A stretch of 64,000 nucleotides of DNA from Bilifractor porci (GCF_009696005.1 NZ_VUMV01000002.1:62001-126000); one strand, 5' to 3'. Counted from the first letter of the stretch, positions 1 through 8,863 are shown. Notes: generated by a model from the letters alone, not told the origin. Translations and numbers: made by a program.

Positions 1-1145
1 TGATCGATGCGGATGGGACGGTCCTGTTTGATAATGAAGCCGATGTGGATACGATGGAAAATCATTCAGACCGCTCGGAGATTGAAGAGGCTGTTCAAAG
101 CGGAAGCGGACAAAGCATCCGGCGCTCGACTACGCTGACAAGGGAGACGATTTATTTCGCGAAGAAGCTGCCGGACGGTTCGGTCATCCGGGTGGCGCAG
201 AACCTCAGTTCCGTCTGGATGCTGCTGCGCAGACTGCTGCAGCCGGCCATTATTATTTTCATGGTTGCCATTATGCTGTCCCTGTTTCTTTCCATGAAAG
301 TCTCCAAAAAGATACTGGGGCCGCTGAATCATCTGGATCTGGATGAGCCGGAAAATAATCAGACCTATGAAGAGCTTTCGCCTCTTCTGGAGAGAATATC
401 CAGACAGCAGATGCTGATCCGGGAACGGGAACACAGCGAAAGTGTCCGGAGAGAGACGTTTCGACGCGATTTCACGGCAAATGTTTCGCATGAGTTGAAA
501 ACTCCGCTTACCTCCATTTCCGGCTTCGCTGAAATTATGAAGGACGGGGGCGTTCCCGAAGAAACCGTCAAAGATTTCTCCAAATCTATCTACGAGGAAG
601 CCAGCAGGCTGATCTCCCTGGTGAACGACATCATTAAGCTGAGCCGTCTGGACGATGAAAAGATGGAGTACGAGTGGGAGATTATTGATACCTACGCGCT
701 TTCCGGCGAAATTCTGAACCGGCTGAAACCGGAGGCAGATAAAAAAGATATCCGCCTGATTCTGGATGGAGATCACGGAAAAATAAAAGGCGTCCGCCAG
801 GTGGTGACGGAGATGATTTTTAATCTGTGCGATAATGCCATTAAATATAACAAAGCAGGCGGCAAGGTCCTGGTAAGAATAGCGACCACGCCGAACCATG
901 TCAGCGTCTGCGTGGAAGATAACGGGATTGGAATTCCGGCGAAGGATCTGAAACATGTATTCGAGCGCTTTTACCGGGTGGACAAGAGCCACTCCAAAGC
1001 GGTGGGAGGTACCGGGCTGGGGCTTTCGATCGTGAAGCATGGCGCGGGGCTGCATCATGCGACCATTCAGGCAAACAGCCGTCCGGGAAAGGGAACCTCC
1101 ATTACCCTGCGGTTCCGCAGGGCAGATCCGCAGGAGGAAAAATGA
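1..1145 (+). CDS. PhoR-like sensor histidine kinase, 5' end outside window
   Basis: The open frame enters from the left edge (first full codon at base 3), so the N-terminus is missing; about 380 residues are visible. The start of the visible part belongs to an extracytoplasmic PAS-like sensor segment (motifs DGTVLFD and MENHSDR), followed by one membrane helix near 235-300. The kinase core is complete: H-box SHELKTPLTS near 487, N-box NLCDNAIKYN near 823, G1 box DNGIGI near 919, F-box FERFYR near 961 and G2 box GGTGLGLSI near 1006. In this family the kinase autophosphorylates on the H-box histidine and passes phosphate to an OmpR-type regulator, which would lie upstream and is not visible. 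Signal unknown; phosphate or envelope stress is typical of PhoR/WalK relatives. Confidence 0.9.
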   Translation, partial: IDADGTVLFDNEADVDTMENHSDRSEIEEAVQSGSGQSIRRSTTLTRETIYFAKKLPDGSVIRVAQNLSSVWMLLRRLLQPAIIIFMVAIMLSLFLSMKVSKKILGPLNHLDLDEPENNQTYEELSPLLERISRQQMLIREREHSESVRRETFRRDFTANVSHELKTPLTSISGFAEIMKDGGVPEETVKDFSKSIYEEASRLISLVNDIIKLSRLDDEKMEYEWEIIDTYALSGEILNRLKPEADKKDIRLILDGDHGKIKGVRQVVTEMIFNLCDNAIKYNKAGGKVLVRIATTPNHVSVCVEDNGIGIPAKDLKHVFERFYRVDKSHSKAVGGTGLGLSIVKHGAGLHHATIQANSRPGKGTSITLRFRRADPQEEK

Positions 1146-1153
1146 TCATACAG

Positions 1154-1208
1154 GTGTTTTCTTTGTGGCAGTGTGAATAAATGCCGTCGGCAAAGGAACA
1201 CTTTTTTT
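1154..1208 (+). terminator. Intrinsic terminator after the histidine kinase gene
   Basis: An 11-12 bp stem (GTGTTTTCTTTG with CAAAGGAACAC, one bulge and one G-U pair) is followed directly by seven T residues. It begins nine bases after the kinase stop codon and separates the kinase from glgCD. Confidence 0.8.
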
Positions 1209-1264
1209 GTGCAGATTTTTGTGTATTTTTATCAAAAAGACTGGCTAGAACAAAGGGTATGTTG

Positions 1265-1270
1265 TACAAT
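1265..1270 (+). promoter_or_regulatory. Possible -10 element of the glgCD promoter
   Basis: TACAAT lies about 70 bases before the glgC start, just after the terminator. The -35 region 17 bases upstream (TGGCTA) is a poor match, so only the -10 is suggested. Confidence 0.35.
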
Positions 1271-1341
1271 GTTAATTAGTAAAGTTTGCTGTTCTCTGTC
1301 AGGAGGCGGTGTATCAAAATGAAAGAGGAGGTCATTTTCCT

Positions 1342-2478
1342 ATGCAAAGTGAAATGTTGGCAATGATTCTTGCCGGCGGCCGCGGAAGCCGGCTGAAGGA
1401 CCTGACTAGCAAAGTTGCCAAGCCTGCAGTATCTTTTGGCGGGAAATACCGTATTGTGGATTTTCCCCTCTCTAACTGCGCAAACAGCGGGATTGATGTG
1501 GTCGGCGTTCTCACCCAGTATGAGTCGGTTCTGCTGAACAGCTACGTGGCATACTCCGGACGCTGGGGATTGGACACCAAGGACAGCGGTGTGTTTGTCT
1601 TACCGCCCATGGAGAGAGCGGATGCGGCTCTGGACGTATACCGCGGCACCGCCGATGCGATTTCACAGAATATCGGGTTCGTTGATAATTATGATCCGGA
1701 ATACCTTTTGATTCTGTCCGGAGATCATATCTATAAGATGAATTACGACAAGATGCTTCAGTACCATAAGGAAAAGGGAGCAGACGCAACGATAGCGGTA
1801 ATCGGAGTCCCGATGAAGGAAGCCAGCCGGTTTGGCATTATGAACACCGGCGAGGATGGACAGATTGTTGAGTTTGAAGAAAAGCCGGAGCATCCGAAGA
1901 GCAATCTTGCGTCCATGGGCATCTATATTTTTAACTGGAAGCTTCTCCGCAGAATTCTGGTTGCCGATATGAAGAACCCGGATTCCAGCCATGATTTCGG
2001 AAAAGACGTTATTCCGGAGCTGCTGAGAGAGGGAAAGAAACTGTACGCCTGGCAGTTTAAGGGATACTGGAAGGATGTAGGAACGATTGATTCGCTGTGG
2101 GAGGCGAACATGGATCTGCTGGATCCCGGAAACGCGCTGAATCTGGACGATCACGCATGGAAAATCTATACGGAGGATGTAACAGCGCTTCCGCAGTACA
2201 TCGGGCCGAATGCCCATATTGATGTCGCCTATATCACCCAGGGCTGCCGGGTGGAGGGAGATGTCACCAAGTCTGTTCTGTTTACCAACTCGCAGGTGTG
2301 TCCCGGAGCAAAGGTTATTGACAGTGTTATTATGCCTGGCGCTGTCGTGGAAGAGGGAGCGGTTGTTACCAGGGCTCTTGTGGCTCCTAATGTACACATC
2401 GGAAAGAATGCAGTCGTGGGAAGCAAGGACAGTGCGGAGATCACACTTGTCGCAAAACGAGTAAAGGGGGACGAGTAA
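1342..2478 (+). CDS. glgC: Glucose-1-phosphate adenylyltransferase, catalytic subunit
   Basis: Makes ADP-glucose from ATP and glucose-1-phosphate, the first committed step of bacterial glycogen synthesis in the cytoplasm. The 378-residue protein has the nucleotidyltransferase signature GGRGSR at residues 12-17, the FEEKPEHP segment and a C-terminal left-handed beta-helix of hexapeptide-like repeats. I chose ATG 1342 because AGAGGAGG lies 10 bases before it and the product then begins like other GlgC proteins; a GTG at 1309 would add 11 unconserved residues. The gene ends one base before glgD, so the two are translated as a pair, as is usual in Clostridia and Bacilli. Confidence 0.95.
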   Translation: MQSEMLAMILAGGRGSRLKDLTSKVAKPAVSFGGKYRIVDFPLSNCANSGIDVVGVLTQYESVLLNSYVAYSGRWGLDTKDSGVFVLPPMERADAALDVYRGTADAISQNIGFVDNYDPEYLLILSGDHIYKMNYDKMLQYHKEKGADATIAVIGVPMKEASRFGIMNTGEDGQIVEFEEKPEHPKSNLASMGIYIFNWKLLRRILVADMKNPDSSHDFGKDVIPELLREGKKLYAWQFKGYWKDVGTIDSLWEANMDLLDPGNALNLDDHAWKIYTEDVTALPQYIGPNAHIDVAYITQGCRVEGDVTKSVLFTNSQVCPGAKVIDSVIMPGAVVEEGAVVTRALVAPNVHIGKNAVVGSKDSAEITLVAKRVKGDE

Positions 2479-2479
2479 G

Positions 2480-3598
2480 ATGGAACAGGCATTTGGCATT
2501 ATTACATCGGCTTCAAAATTAACCCGCGTGGAGGAAATGGAAAAATACCGTCCGGTCGGTGCGTTTTCTTTTCTCGGAAGATACCGGGTCATAGATTTTC
2601 CGATTTCCAACATGAGCAACAGCGATATTGACCGGATTCATGTTTATATTGGCGACAACAATCCGCGCTCTCTGGTAGAGCATGTGGGAACCGGACGCCA
2701 TTATAACATCAATTCCAAGCACGGCAAGGTTCAGATGCTGTTTTCCGATTCGGCAAGAAAGGATAATCTGTACAATACGGATATCAACGCGTTTCAGGAA
2801 AACATTGAGATTATTCAGCGGATGCCACAGCCATATGTAGTCATTACTCCAAGTTATATGGTGTTCCGGCAGGACTTTAACGCGCTTCTGCAGACACATC
2901 TGGAGAGCGGGGCGGATATCACGCTTCTGTATCATAAAACAGATGATGCCAGAGAAAATTTCCTGAATACCTATGTTGTGAACCTGAATAAGCAGAAGGG
3001 GGTTCTCTCTTTGGAGAGAAACAGCGGCACGGCGAAGGAAAAGAACATCTTCATGGATACCTATATCATGAAAAAGGATCTGTTCCTGGATCTGATCAGC
3101 AGGGCGAAGAAGGTGTCTTCTATTTATCAGCTGGTACAGATCGTTAATGATTCCTGCAATGATCTGGATATCCGTGGCGTCGCGCACAGGGGATTTTTTG
3201 CGGCAATTACAGATTTCCGCAGCTACTATAAGGCACAGATGGAAATGCTGGACTACAACGTGGCGAAGGTTCTGTTTGAAAACAACTGGCCCATTTATAC
3301 CAGAACAACAGACTCCTGCCCGACTAAGTATATGGACGGAGCGAAGGTCACCAATTCCTTCGTCTCTAACGGGTGTCTGGTGGAAGGAACGATTGAGAAT
3401 TCCATCATCGGCCGTGGCGTTACCGTTTCCAAGGGCGCGGTCATTCGGAACAGCGTGATACTGGCGTATTCCGTCATCGGAGAAGATGTCACGGTGGAGA
3501 ATCAGGTGATTGATAAATGGGCGAATATCATCCACGTCAAGGAACTGGTTTCCACTCCGGAAAACCCCGGTTATGTGCACAGGGATGATATCATCTGA
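2480..3598 (+). CDS. glgD: GlgD, regulatory partner of glucose-1-phosphate adenylyltransferase
   Basis: 372-residue paralogue of GlgC found beside it in Firmicutes, where it forms a heteromeric enzyme with GlgC. The glycine-rich catalytic loop of GlgC is replaced by a degenerate ITSASKLTR segment near the N-terminus, which fits the view that GlgD is mainly a modulator and not a full catalyst (family knowledge). The C-terminal hexapeptide helix is retained. Starts one base after the glgC stop, with GGGGG just upstream inside the glgC end. No glgA or glgB lies within the window. Confidence 0.93.
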   Translation: MEQAFGIITSASKLTRVEEMEKYRPVGAFSFLGRYRVIDFPISNMSNSDIDRIHVYIGDNNPRSLVEHVGTGRHYNINSKHGKVQMLFSDSARKDNLYNTDINAFQENIEIIQRMPQPYVVITPSYMVFRQDFNALLQTHLESGADITLLYHKTDDARENFLNTYVVNLNKQKGVLSLERNSGTAKEKNIFMDTYIMKKDLFLDLISRAKKVSSIYQLVQIVNDSCNDLDIRGVAHRGFFAAITDFRSYYKAQMEMLDYNVAKVLFENNWPIYTRTTDSCPTKYMDGAKVTNSFVSNGCLVEGTIENSIIGRGVTVSKGAVIRNSVILAYSVIGEDVTVENQVIDKWANIIHVKELVSTPENPGYVHRDDII

Positions 3599-3619
3599 CA
3601 GGATATAGCTGCTGATGTG

Positions 3620-3665
3620 AAAGAATGGCCGGACGCATGCCTTCATGCAATCCGGCCATTCTTTT
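3620..3665 (+). terminator. Bidirectional terminator between glgD and azlD
   Basis: A perfect 14-bp stem (AAAGAATGGCCGGA with its complement) and a 17-base loop are followed by TTTT on the plus strand and preceded by AAA, so it can serve glgD and, in the other direction, azlCD. Confidence 0.85.
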
Positions 3666-3679
3666 ACGGCCATTTTATG

Positions 3680-3734
3680 CTGTATAAGTCCCTGCGTCAC
3701 TACGCTGCTGCGCAGCTTTCGTGCCGCTAACAGG
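3680..3734. repeat. 55-bp intergenic repeat, copy 1
   Basis: This 55-bp stretch recurs at 4971-5025 with only two differences. It contains the palindrome GCTGCGCAGC. The two copies lie on the two sides of azlCD in the same orientation. No gene function is apparent; it resembles a dispersed extragenic repeat. Confidence 0.85.
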
Positions 3735-3736
3735 AC

Positions 3737-4045
3737 TCACAGGAGGAACAGTTCTGCGATGTAAACGACGGCGCAGCAGATGGCGGCGACGACAAACAGG
3801 TTTCCGCCCGCCCAGGCAACGGCTACCCCGGCAATAAGCGCCAGAAGCCCTGCCACGGGATGCTGTGTGGCGGTTATTATCGCTGGAAACGTCATGACCG
3901 CCAGCGTCACGTAGGGGACATAGTACAGGAAAGAGCGCACGAAACGGTTCCGGATCGGCTTCCGGAAAATGGTCATGGGAAGCAGCCGGATTGTAATGCT
4001 CACCAGGAACATGATTAAAATATAGATGTAGATATTATGTGTCAT
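3737..4045 (-). CDS. azlD: AzlD-family branched-chain amino acid export subunit
   Basis: 102-residue hydrophobic protein with about four membrane helices, the usual size for AzlD. With AzlC it forms a two-component exporter of branched-chain and related amino acids in the cytoplasmic membrane (family knowledge). It begins three bases after the azlC stop, so both are on one transcript. Its 3' end touches the intergenic repeat at 3680-3734. Confidence 0.88.
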   Translation of the reverse strand: MTHNIYIYILIMFLVSITIRLLPMTIFRKPIRNRFVRSFLYYVPYVTLAVMTFPAIITATQHPVAGLLALIAGVAVAWAGGNLFVVAAICCAVVYIAELFLL

Positions 4046-4048
4046 GGC

Positions 4049-4825
4049 TTACTTTTCCTCCGGAATACCTGTTTTTTCTTCAGCCGCCTGGCCAGGCTCT
4101 TTTTCTTCCGGTATAGGGCGGATGGCAGCCGCGGCTCCGGCAATGACAAGTGTTAAGAGGATGATTCTTGTACCGGAGGATACGGTGCGTATTCCCGGCA
4201 GCACAGAACATAAATAGCTGGCGGCAAAACACACGGGAATCAGAACGCGGACGGTACGATCCTTCTTCATTGGCGGGATAAAGATAGCGAGAAACATCCC
4301 ATATAAGGCAACGGAAAACGCACTGACAAGCCGCACAGAGAGCATATTTCCCGCGATAATTCCAAGTGCCGTGCCTATGGACCAGAGGGGTACGGAAATG
4401 GCAATGGCCCCGTAGTGATACCAGGGATCCAGATATCCCGGCCGGGCGACAGAAATTGCAAAGATTTCGTCTGTGATTCCGTAGCTTACAAAAAAACGGT
4501 GAACCGGCTTCATATCCGGAGCGGTGCGCTGGCTGAGCACGGTACTCATCAGAAGATACCGCGCGTTTGTAATCAGAGTAATAAGGGCAATGGACAGATA
4601 GGAGGAATCTGAAGCAATCATGGTAAAGCCTGCATATTCACCGGCAGAAGCAACGTTAAGAATGCTGGCCAGAAAGCCCTGAAAAGCGTTCAGTCCGGCC
4701 TTTTTTGCCGCGATGCCCAGCGAAAATGAAACGGCCAGATATCCCAGGGCAATGGGAATGCCGTCCCTGACACCGTTAAAAAAGGCTGCTTTTTTTCTAG
4801 TTTCTGACATGCTTCCAGTGTTCAC
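4049..4825 (-). CDS. azlC: AzlC-family branched-chain amino acid permease
   Basis: 258 residues, highly hydrophobic, with the conserved N-terminal region GIPIALGYLAVSFSLGI of AzlC and about seven or eight helices. The proposed start is GTG at 4825, preceded by GAGGA six bases away; an ATG at 4810 is the alternative and has a weaker ribosome site. The gene pairs with azlD. The Glu/Lys-rich C-terminus (EEKEPGQAAEEKTGIPEEK) is a lineage-specific cytoplasmic tail. Substrate (Leu/Ile/Val or azaleucine) is inferred from the family. Confidence 0.88.
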   Translation of the reverse strand: MNTGSMSETRKKAAFFNGVRDGIPIALGYLAVSFSLGIAAKKAGLNAFQGFLASILNVASAGEYAGFTMIASDSSYLSIALITLITNARYLLMSTVLSQRTAPDMKPVHRFFVSYGITDEIFAISVARPGYLDPWYHYGAIAISVPLWSIGTALGIIAGNMLSVRLVSAFSVALYGMFLAIFIPPMKKDRTVRVLIPVCFAASYLCSVLPGIRTVSSGTRIILLTLVIAGAAAAIRPIPEEKEPGQAAEEKTGIPEEK

Positions 4826-4888
4826 TTTGAATCCTCGTACTGATAAGGGCGTCTTGCTTTTCGGGTAAGAAAACGGTATGCTTTTTTA

Positions 4889-4958
4889 TACCTGTTGTCG
4901 TCGCTAAAGCACGTCCGGATGTGCATGCAAGCATGCATCCGTCCCTGCTTTGCGACTG
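4889..4958. repeat. 70-bp direct repeat, copy A
   Basis: Identical to 5066-5135 except for one base. Each copy contains the palindrome GCATGCAAGCATGC and ends with TGCTTTGCGACTG. The two copies bracket the second copy of the 55-bp repeat, forming a 250-bp composite block upstream of azlC and upstream of the divergent DUF624 gene. Confidence 0.9.
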
Positions 4959-4970
4959 GACCTGCAGATA

Positions 4971-5025
4971 CTGTATAAGTCCTCGCGTCACTACGCTGCT
5001 GCGCAGCTTTCGTGCCGCTAACAGG
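4971..5025. repeat. 55-bp intergenic repeat, copy 2
   Basis: Second copy of the element at 3680-3734, differing at two adjacent positions (TCCTCG against TCCCTG). It sits between the two 70-bp direct repeats. Confidence 0.85.
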
Positions 5026-5065
5026 TATTCGCATTCCCGTGCCGCTTCGCGTCACTCCATGCTCA

Positions 5066-5135
5066 TACCTGTTGTCGTCGCTAAAGCATGTCCGGATGTG
5101 CATGCAAGCATGCATCCGTCCCTGCTTTGCGACTG
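5066..5135. repeat. 70-bp direct repeat, copy B
   Basis: Second copy of 4889-4958 (one mismatch). Ends about 45 bases before the DUF624 gene. No open frame with a ribosome site is convincing across this block; short frames there are by-products of the repeat. Confidence 0.9.
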
Positions 5136-5179
5136 ACTTATACAGTATATCATTTCGTATGAAGGGATAAACGCAAAAA

Positions 5180-5833
5180 ATGAAGTTTTTTAATATGGAC
5201 AGTCCGGTGTCCAGATTTTTAACCAAATTGTTTGATATTGTCTGGCTGAATATTCTGACGATGATCTGTGCGCTTCCGATCGTGACGGCGGGGGCATCTT
5301 TTACAGCCATGCATTATGTCCTTCTGCATATGGTTCGGAATGAGGAGGGGTACATTGCGAAATCTTTTTTCAGGGCATTTAAGCAGAATTTCCGGCAGGC
5401 AACGCTTGTGTGGCTGACTGTTTTGCCATTCCTTCTTCTGTATGCCGGGATTTTTGTCTTTTTCGGGAGAGATGAAAACGGCAGTCTGACTGCCGCAGGT
5501 ATTGCAGTTCTTGTGGCGTTCATCCTTCTGCTTCCGTTTCTGCTGTTTTTGTTTCCTCTTCTCGCCAGATTTGAAACCAATATCCGTCAGCTGTACAAAA
5601 ATACGGTTCTGATCATGTTTGCGCATAGTAAGACATCCATTTTCATGATCCTGACGCATCTTGTATTCTGGTATGCGATCTGGAAATGGTTGGCTTATGT
5701 GGCCTTTTTAATTCCTCTGATGTTTTTTACTCTGCCCGGTTATATCTGCGCCGTTCTTTACACACCGGTTCTGAAAAAATATGAACCGGAGGAACAGAAA
5801 GAAGAGAATGCAGGAGAAGAGGGAGAACAATAA
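5180..5833 (+). CDS. DUF624 / YesL-family membrane protein
   Basis: 217 residues with four or five membrane helices and the N-terminal pattern MKFFNMDSPVSRFLTKLFDI followed by WLNILTMICALPIVTAGAS, typical of DUF624 (YesL). In Bacilli and Clostridia such proteins usually sit beside carbohydrate ABC transporters and sensor kinases; their biochemical role is unknown. Here it stands alone. The ribosome site (AAGGGA, 12 bases away) is weak. The charged C-terminus EEQKEENAGEEGEQ faces the cytoplasm or wall. Confidence 0.85.
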   Translation: MKFFNMDSPVSRFLTKLFDIVWLNILTMICALPIVTAGASFTAMHYVLLHMVRNEEGYIAKSFFRAFKQNFRQATLVWLTVLPFLLLYAGIFVFFGRDENGSLTAAGIAVLVAFILLLPFLLFLFPLLARFETNIRQLYKNTVLIMFAHSKTSIFMILTHLVFWYAIWKWLAYVAFLIPLMFFTLPGYICAVLYTPVLKKYEPEEQKEENAGEEGEQ

Positions 5834-5851
5834 GAGGCAGAGCGGTTATCA

Positions 5852-5882
5852 TTGACTAACCTGGAGGAGCTTTGCTAAGGTT
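5852..5882 (+). promoter_or_regulatory. Candidate promoter of the manganese riboswitch
   Basis: TTGACT at 5852-5857 and TAAGGT at 5877-5882 are separated by 19 bases. A start near 5889 would begin the transcript just before the riboswitch P1 stem, which supports the call despite the long spacer. Confidence 0.35.
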
Positions 5883-5887
5883 ATTCG

Positions 5888-5990
5888 AAATGAGGGAGTA
5901 GCAGACGTTGCTATACTAAAAAAACGTGGCAAGTCAACACACTGATGAACCTTTCATCTGGCTTGTCTTAGATTGCGAGACTCATGTGGG
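5888..5990 (+). promoter_or_regulatory. yybP-ykoY manganese riboswitch aptamer
   Basis: The conserved elements of the Mn2+-sensing yybP-ykoY RNA are present: GGGAGTAGC at 5894-5902, GTCAACA near 5933, and GCGAGACTCAT at 5974-5984. The 5' ATGAG pairs with the 3' CTCAT to close P1. It is followed by a terminator at 6025-6054 and then mntP, so in the usual mechanism Mn2+ binding prevents termination and turns the exporter on. Confidence 0.93.
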
Positions 5991-6024
5991 CAAAAGTTCT
6001 GCATGGGTAATATTGTATTCAATG

Positions 6025-6054
6025 GCAGCTGTGCTTTTGCACAGCTGCTTTTTT
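6025..6054 (+). terminator. Expression-platform terminator of the Mn riboswitch
   Basis: A perfect 10-bp stem (GCAGCTGTGC / GCACAGCTGC) with a TTTT loop and six following T residues, 35 bases after the aptamer and 115 bases before mntP. Confidence 0.92.
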
Positions 6055-6168
6055 CAGGCCTGCTTTCTGTCAGGCTGTTTTATCTTTATGATGCTGAAAT
6101 TTGCAGCAGCACTTACTGCGCCTTGATGAAAAATTCTTCCGGTGCCGTCAAAATGGAGGAGAATAAAA

Positions 6169-6750
6169 ATGAGTGGTTTATTTTTTCTAAACAGTGTACT
6201 GCTGGGAATCGGACTGGCCATGGATGCTTTCTCGGTTTCCATGGCAAACGGCTTGAACGAGCCGGAAATGGGCAGAAAGAGAATGACGGGAATTGCGCTT
6301 GTTTATGCCGGATTTCAGTTTCTGATGCCTGTCATCGGCTGGATCTGTGTCCATACGATCGTGTCTTACTTCAATGCTTTCCAGAAATTCATTCCCTGGA
6401 TTGCCTTGTTCCTGCTACTCTATATCGGTGGTAAAATGCTGATGGAAGGAATCAGAAATAAGGAAGAGGACGGGGAGTCAGGCAAACGGCTTGGAAAAGG
6501 GACGCTGCTGGTGCAGGGAATAGCCACATCTATCGACGCGCTTTCGGTTGGGTTTACTATCTCGGAATACAGCGGAAAAATGGCGGTGGCTGCATCTCTG
6601 ATTATTGCTGCCGTGACATTTCTGATCTGTATGGGAGGCCTTCAGATAGGGAAGAAGGTTGGCACAAAACTGGCTGGGAAGGCCTCTGTTCTGGGAGGGA
6701 TTATCCTGATCGCTATCGGCGTGGAAATTTTGGTGACAGGAATTTTCTGA
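6169..6750 (+). CDS. mntP: Manganese efflux pump MntP
   Basis: 193 residues with six predicted membrane helices in two three-helix halves. The paired acidic motifs of the family are visible: MDAFSVSMANG in helix 1 and SIDALSVG in helix 4. Exports Mn2+ from the cytoplasm to prevent manganese poisoning. ATG 6169 is preceded by GGAGGAG; an upstream in-frame ATG at 6142 would lack a good site. The yybP-ykoY riboswitch upstream is the classical regulator of this gene and confirms the assignment. Confidence 0.95.
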   Translation: MSGLFFLNSVLLGIGLAMDAFSVSMANGLNEPEMGRKRMTGIALVYAGFQFLMPVIGWICVHTIVSYFNAFQKFIPWIALFLLLYIGGKMLMEGIRNKEEDGESGKRLGKGTLLVQGIATSIDALSVGFTISEYSGKMAVAASLIIAAVTFLICMGGLQIGKKVGTKLAGKASVLGGIILIAIGVEILVTGIF

Positions 6751-6814
6751 GAAGTGCAGAATCCGGAATAACATCTCGTTGGCGGTCATTCATGTAAAGC
6801 AGGGGAAGAATCGT

Positions 6815-7297
6815 ATGGAGGATAAAACGACAGAGAAAAACGGTAATGAAAACTTCAGTGCCGGGACAGCAGAAATGCTGATTAAAGCAGCCTTGAAGGC
6901 AAGAGAAAACGCGTATTGTCCTTATTCCGGTTTCGCGGTAGGGGCGGCCCTTTTGTGCAGGGACGGGTCGGTCTGGTGCGGGTGCAATCTTGAAAATGCG
7001 GCGTTTACTCCCGGAAACTGCGCGGAGAGGACGGCTTTTTTCAAGGCCGTCAGTGAAGGAAAACGTGAATTTTCCGCCATCGCCATCGTCGGGGGAAAAG
7101 CAGATGCGGAGAAGCTGGAGTTTTGTCCTCCCTGTGGCGTGTGCAGGCAGGTCATGCGGGAATTCTGCAGAAACGACTTCCGGATTATCCTGGCCGTTTC
7201 GGAGAAGGAATACCGGCTCTATACCCTGGAAGAGCTTCTGCCCCTGAGCTTTGGCCCGGAGCAGCTTGCCGGGGATACAGATACTTGTGAAAAGTGA
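6815..7297 (+). CDS. cdd: Cytidine deaminase
   Basis: Deaminates cytidine and deoxycytidine to uridine forms in pyrimidine salvage. The 160-residue protein has the zinc and catalytic motifs of the small homotetrameric enzymes: NCAERTAF (Cys ligand and catalytic Glu) and PPCGVCRQ (two further Cys ligands), plus the N-terminal YCPYSGFAVGAAL. ATG 6815 has AGGGGAAGA in front of it; an upstream start at 6779 would add 12 residues with no site. Both termini carry a short charged extension compared with the usual length of about 130. Confidence 0.93.
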   Translation: MEDKTTEKNGNENFSAGTAEMLIKAALKARENAYCPYSGFAVGAALLCRDGSVWCGCNLENAAFTPGNCAERTAFFKAVSEGKREFSAIAIVGGKADAEKLEFCPPCGVCRQVMREFCRNDFRIILAVSEKEYRLYTLEELLPLSFGPEQLAGDTDTCEK

Positions 7298-7347
7298 CGG
7301 ATCAACACCGACAAGAACAGCTTTGCCAAAGGTTTAATCCCGACTGC

Positions 7348-8730
7348 TTAGCGGGAAACTTTGGCGGGCCCGGTCTTGAAATCCTGCAGGAAGCGGATGT
7401 ATAGAATGACGGCCAGAACCGTGGAAATGACCTCTGCAATCGGAGTGGCAAGGACAACACCGAAAGCACCAAGAAAGCTGCTGAAAAGAAACATGCCCGG
7501 TACATCCAGGAAGCCCTTCCGCAGAGTGGAGAGCAGGAAAGACTGCAATTTTCTGCCTGTTGCCTGAAAGACTGTGTTAAAAAGATAGCAGATGGCAGCA
7601 AGCGGAGCCGCAAAAGCAATAGTCTGGAGGAATGTGCTTCCGTAGGAGACAGAGACATCTTCATCAATAAAGAAACGGCACATGGGAGAGGCAAAAAGGC
7701 GGAAGAGCACCGTACAGATACAGCCGAAGATAACAGCAATGATGCCTGTTTTGCGTACTGCTTCCCGAAGCCGCTCGTAGTTTTTAGCGCCGTAGCTGTA
7801 GCCGATCAGAGGGAGAATTCCCTGCGTCAGTCCCATCGAGGTATTAAATGCGATCATATTTATCTTTTTAGCCACGCCCATTCCGGCCACAGCTTCACTT
7901 CCATAGGTTTTCACAAGGGCATTGGCGAAAATGTTGGACACCATGGCCAGCGTAGTCTGCAGAGCGGCAGGAAATCCAATCGTAAGGACGTCTCCCGGAA
8001 TGTGTTCCTGAAAAGAAATGTCTTTTGGATTGACGGTAAACACAGGATTGTCCCGGTGACGGAAAAGAAAAATCAGGAAGTATACGAGAGAGGCTGTATT
8101 AGACAGCATGGTTGCGATGGCCGCGCCTGTGACCTCCATTCCGGAGGGAAGGATCACAAACATAAAAAGCGGATCCAGAATAATATTCAGAACCCCTCCC
8201 ATGGACATGCCAAATCCGGCCTCCTTTGCCGCTCCTATGGAACGGATCAGATGCCCGCAGAGCACGTTGCCGACGGTTGGAACGGCCCCGATCACCATTG
8301 TCCAGAAAATATAGCTGTAGGCATAGGGATAGGAGCTGCTGTCTCCTCCAATCAGCGGAATCAGCCATGAACGGCAGAGAAACATAAACAGGGCGTAAAC
8401 GATAGCAGAGGCCAGACCTCCATACAGGCAGAAGGCAAAAACCTTTCTGGCTCTTTCCGGATTCTTCTGCCCCAGATTCCGGCTGATTACGCTGGAACCT
8501 CCAATTCCAAACAGGTTTGCCAGGGCTGCCATGATCACAAAAACTGGCATGGTGACAGACAGGCTGGCCACCATTGCCGGATTGCCGGTTCTGCCCACAA
8601 ACCATGTATCGGCATAATTATAAATAATGTTAATCAGCTGCGTAATGACGGTTGGGACGCCCAGAATGACAATGGCCTTCCATACAGGTGCGTCCTCGAA
8701 TATATAGGTTTCCTCATACTTGCGAGACAT
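7348..8730 (-). CDS. MATE-family multidrug/organic cation exporter
   Basis: 460 residues, 12 membrane helices, with the MATE features LGVPTVITQLINIIYNYADTWF near the N-terminus and a second homologous half beginning VLTIGFPAALQTTLAMVSN. Such proteins exchange Na+ or H+ for drugs or metabolites across the cytoplasmic membrane. Start ATG 8730 has AGGAGGT seven bases upstream. A hairpin with a T-rich tail lies in its leader (8838-8863). Substrate cannot be told from sequence. Confidence 0.9.
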   Translation of the reverse strand: MSRKYEETYIFEDAPVWKAIVILGVPTVITQLINIIYNYADTWFVGRTGNPAMVASLSVTMPVFVIMAALANLFGIGGSSVISRNLGQKNPERARKVFAFCLYGGLASAIVYALFMFLCRSWLIPLIGGDSSSYPYAYSYIFWTMVIGAVPTVGNVLCGHLIRSIGAAKEAGFGMSMGGVLNIILDPLFMFVILPSGMEVTGAAIATMLSNTASLVYFLIFLFRHRDNPVFTVNPKDISFQEHIPGDVLTIGFPAALQTTLAMVSNIFANALVKTYGSEAVAGMGVAKKINMIAFNTSMGLTQGILPLIGYSYGAKNYERLREAVRKTGIIAVIFGCICTVLFRLFASPMCRFFIDEDVSVSYGSTFLQTIAFAAPLAAICYLFNTVFQATGRKLQSFLLSTLRKGFLDVPGMFLFSSFLGAFGVVLATPIAEVISTVLAVILYIRFLQDFKTGPAKVSR

Positions 8731-8835
8731 GGAATATACCTCCTGCTGCCTTTATATAAAAATCCTCGGATGAATAGCAGGCTTTGCTGCCCGGTTCCGG
8801 TAAATAGGAGAAATGCCGCCGGGCAAAACAAAAGA

Positions 8836-8863
8836 CATTCCCAGAATCTGGGAATGCCCCTTA
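8836..8863 (-). terminator. Hairpin in the leader of the MATE gene, possible attenuator
   Basis: On the minus strand CATTCCCAGA and TCTGGGAATG form a 10-bp stem with almost no loop, followed by TCTTTTGTTTT. It lies about 110 bases upstream of the MATE start and in the same orientation, so it would stop the transcript early unless read through. Confidence 0.5.

Noticed and set aside
4889-5135. Two direct repeats as a minimal CRISPR array
   Set aside because: Repeats of 70 bp with a 107-bp spacer, only two copies, and no cas genes; the spacer itself is a copy of another intergenic repeat.
4822-5310. A minus-strand frame of 162 codons across the repeats upstream of azlC
   Set aside because: Its coding is internally repeated because the DNA is repeated; it overlaps the DUF624 gene, and no ribosome site or known domain is present.
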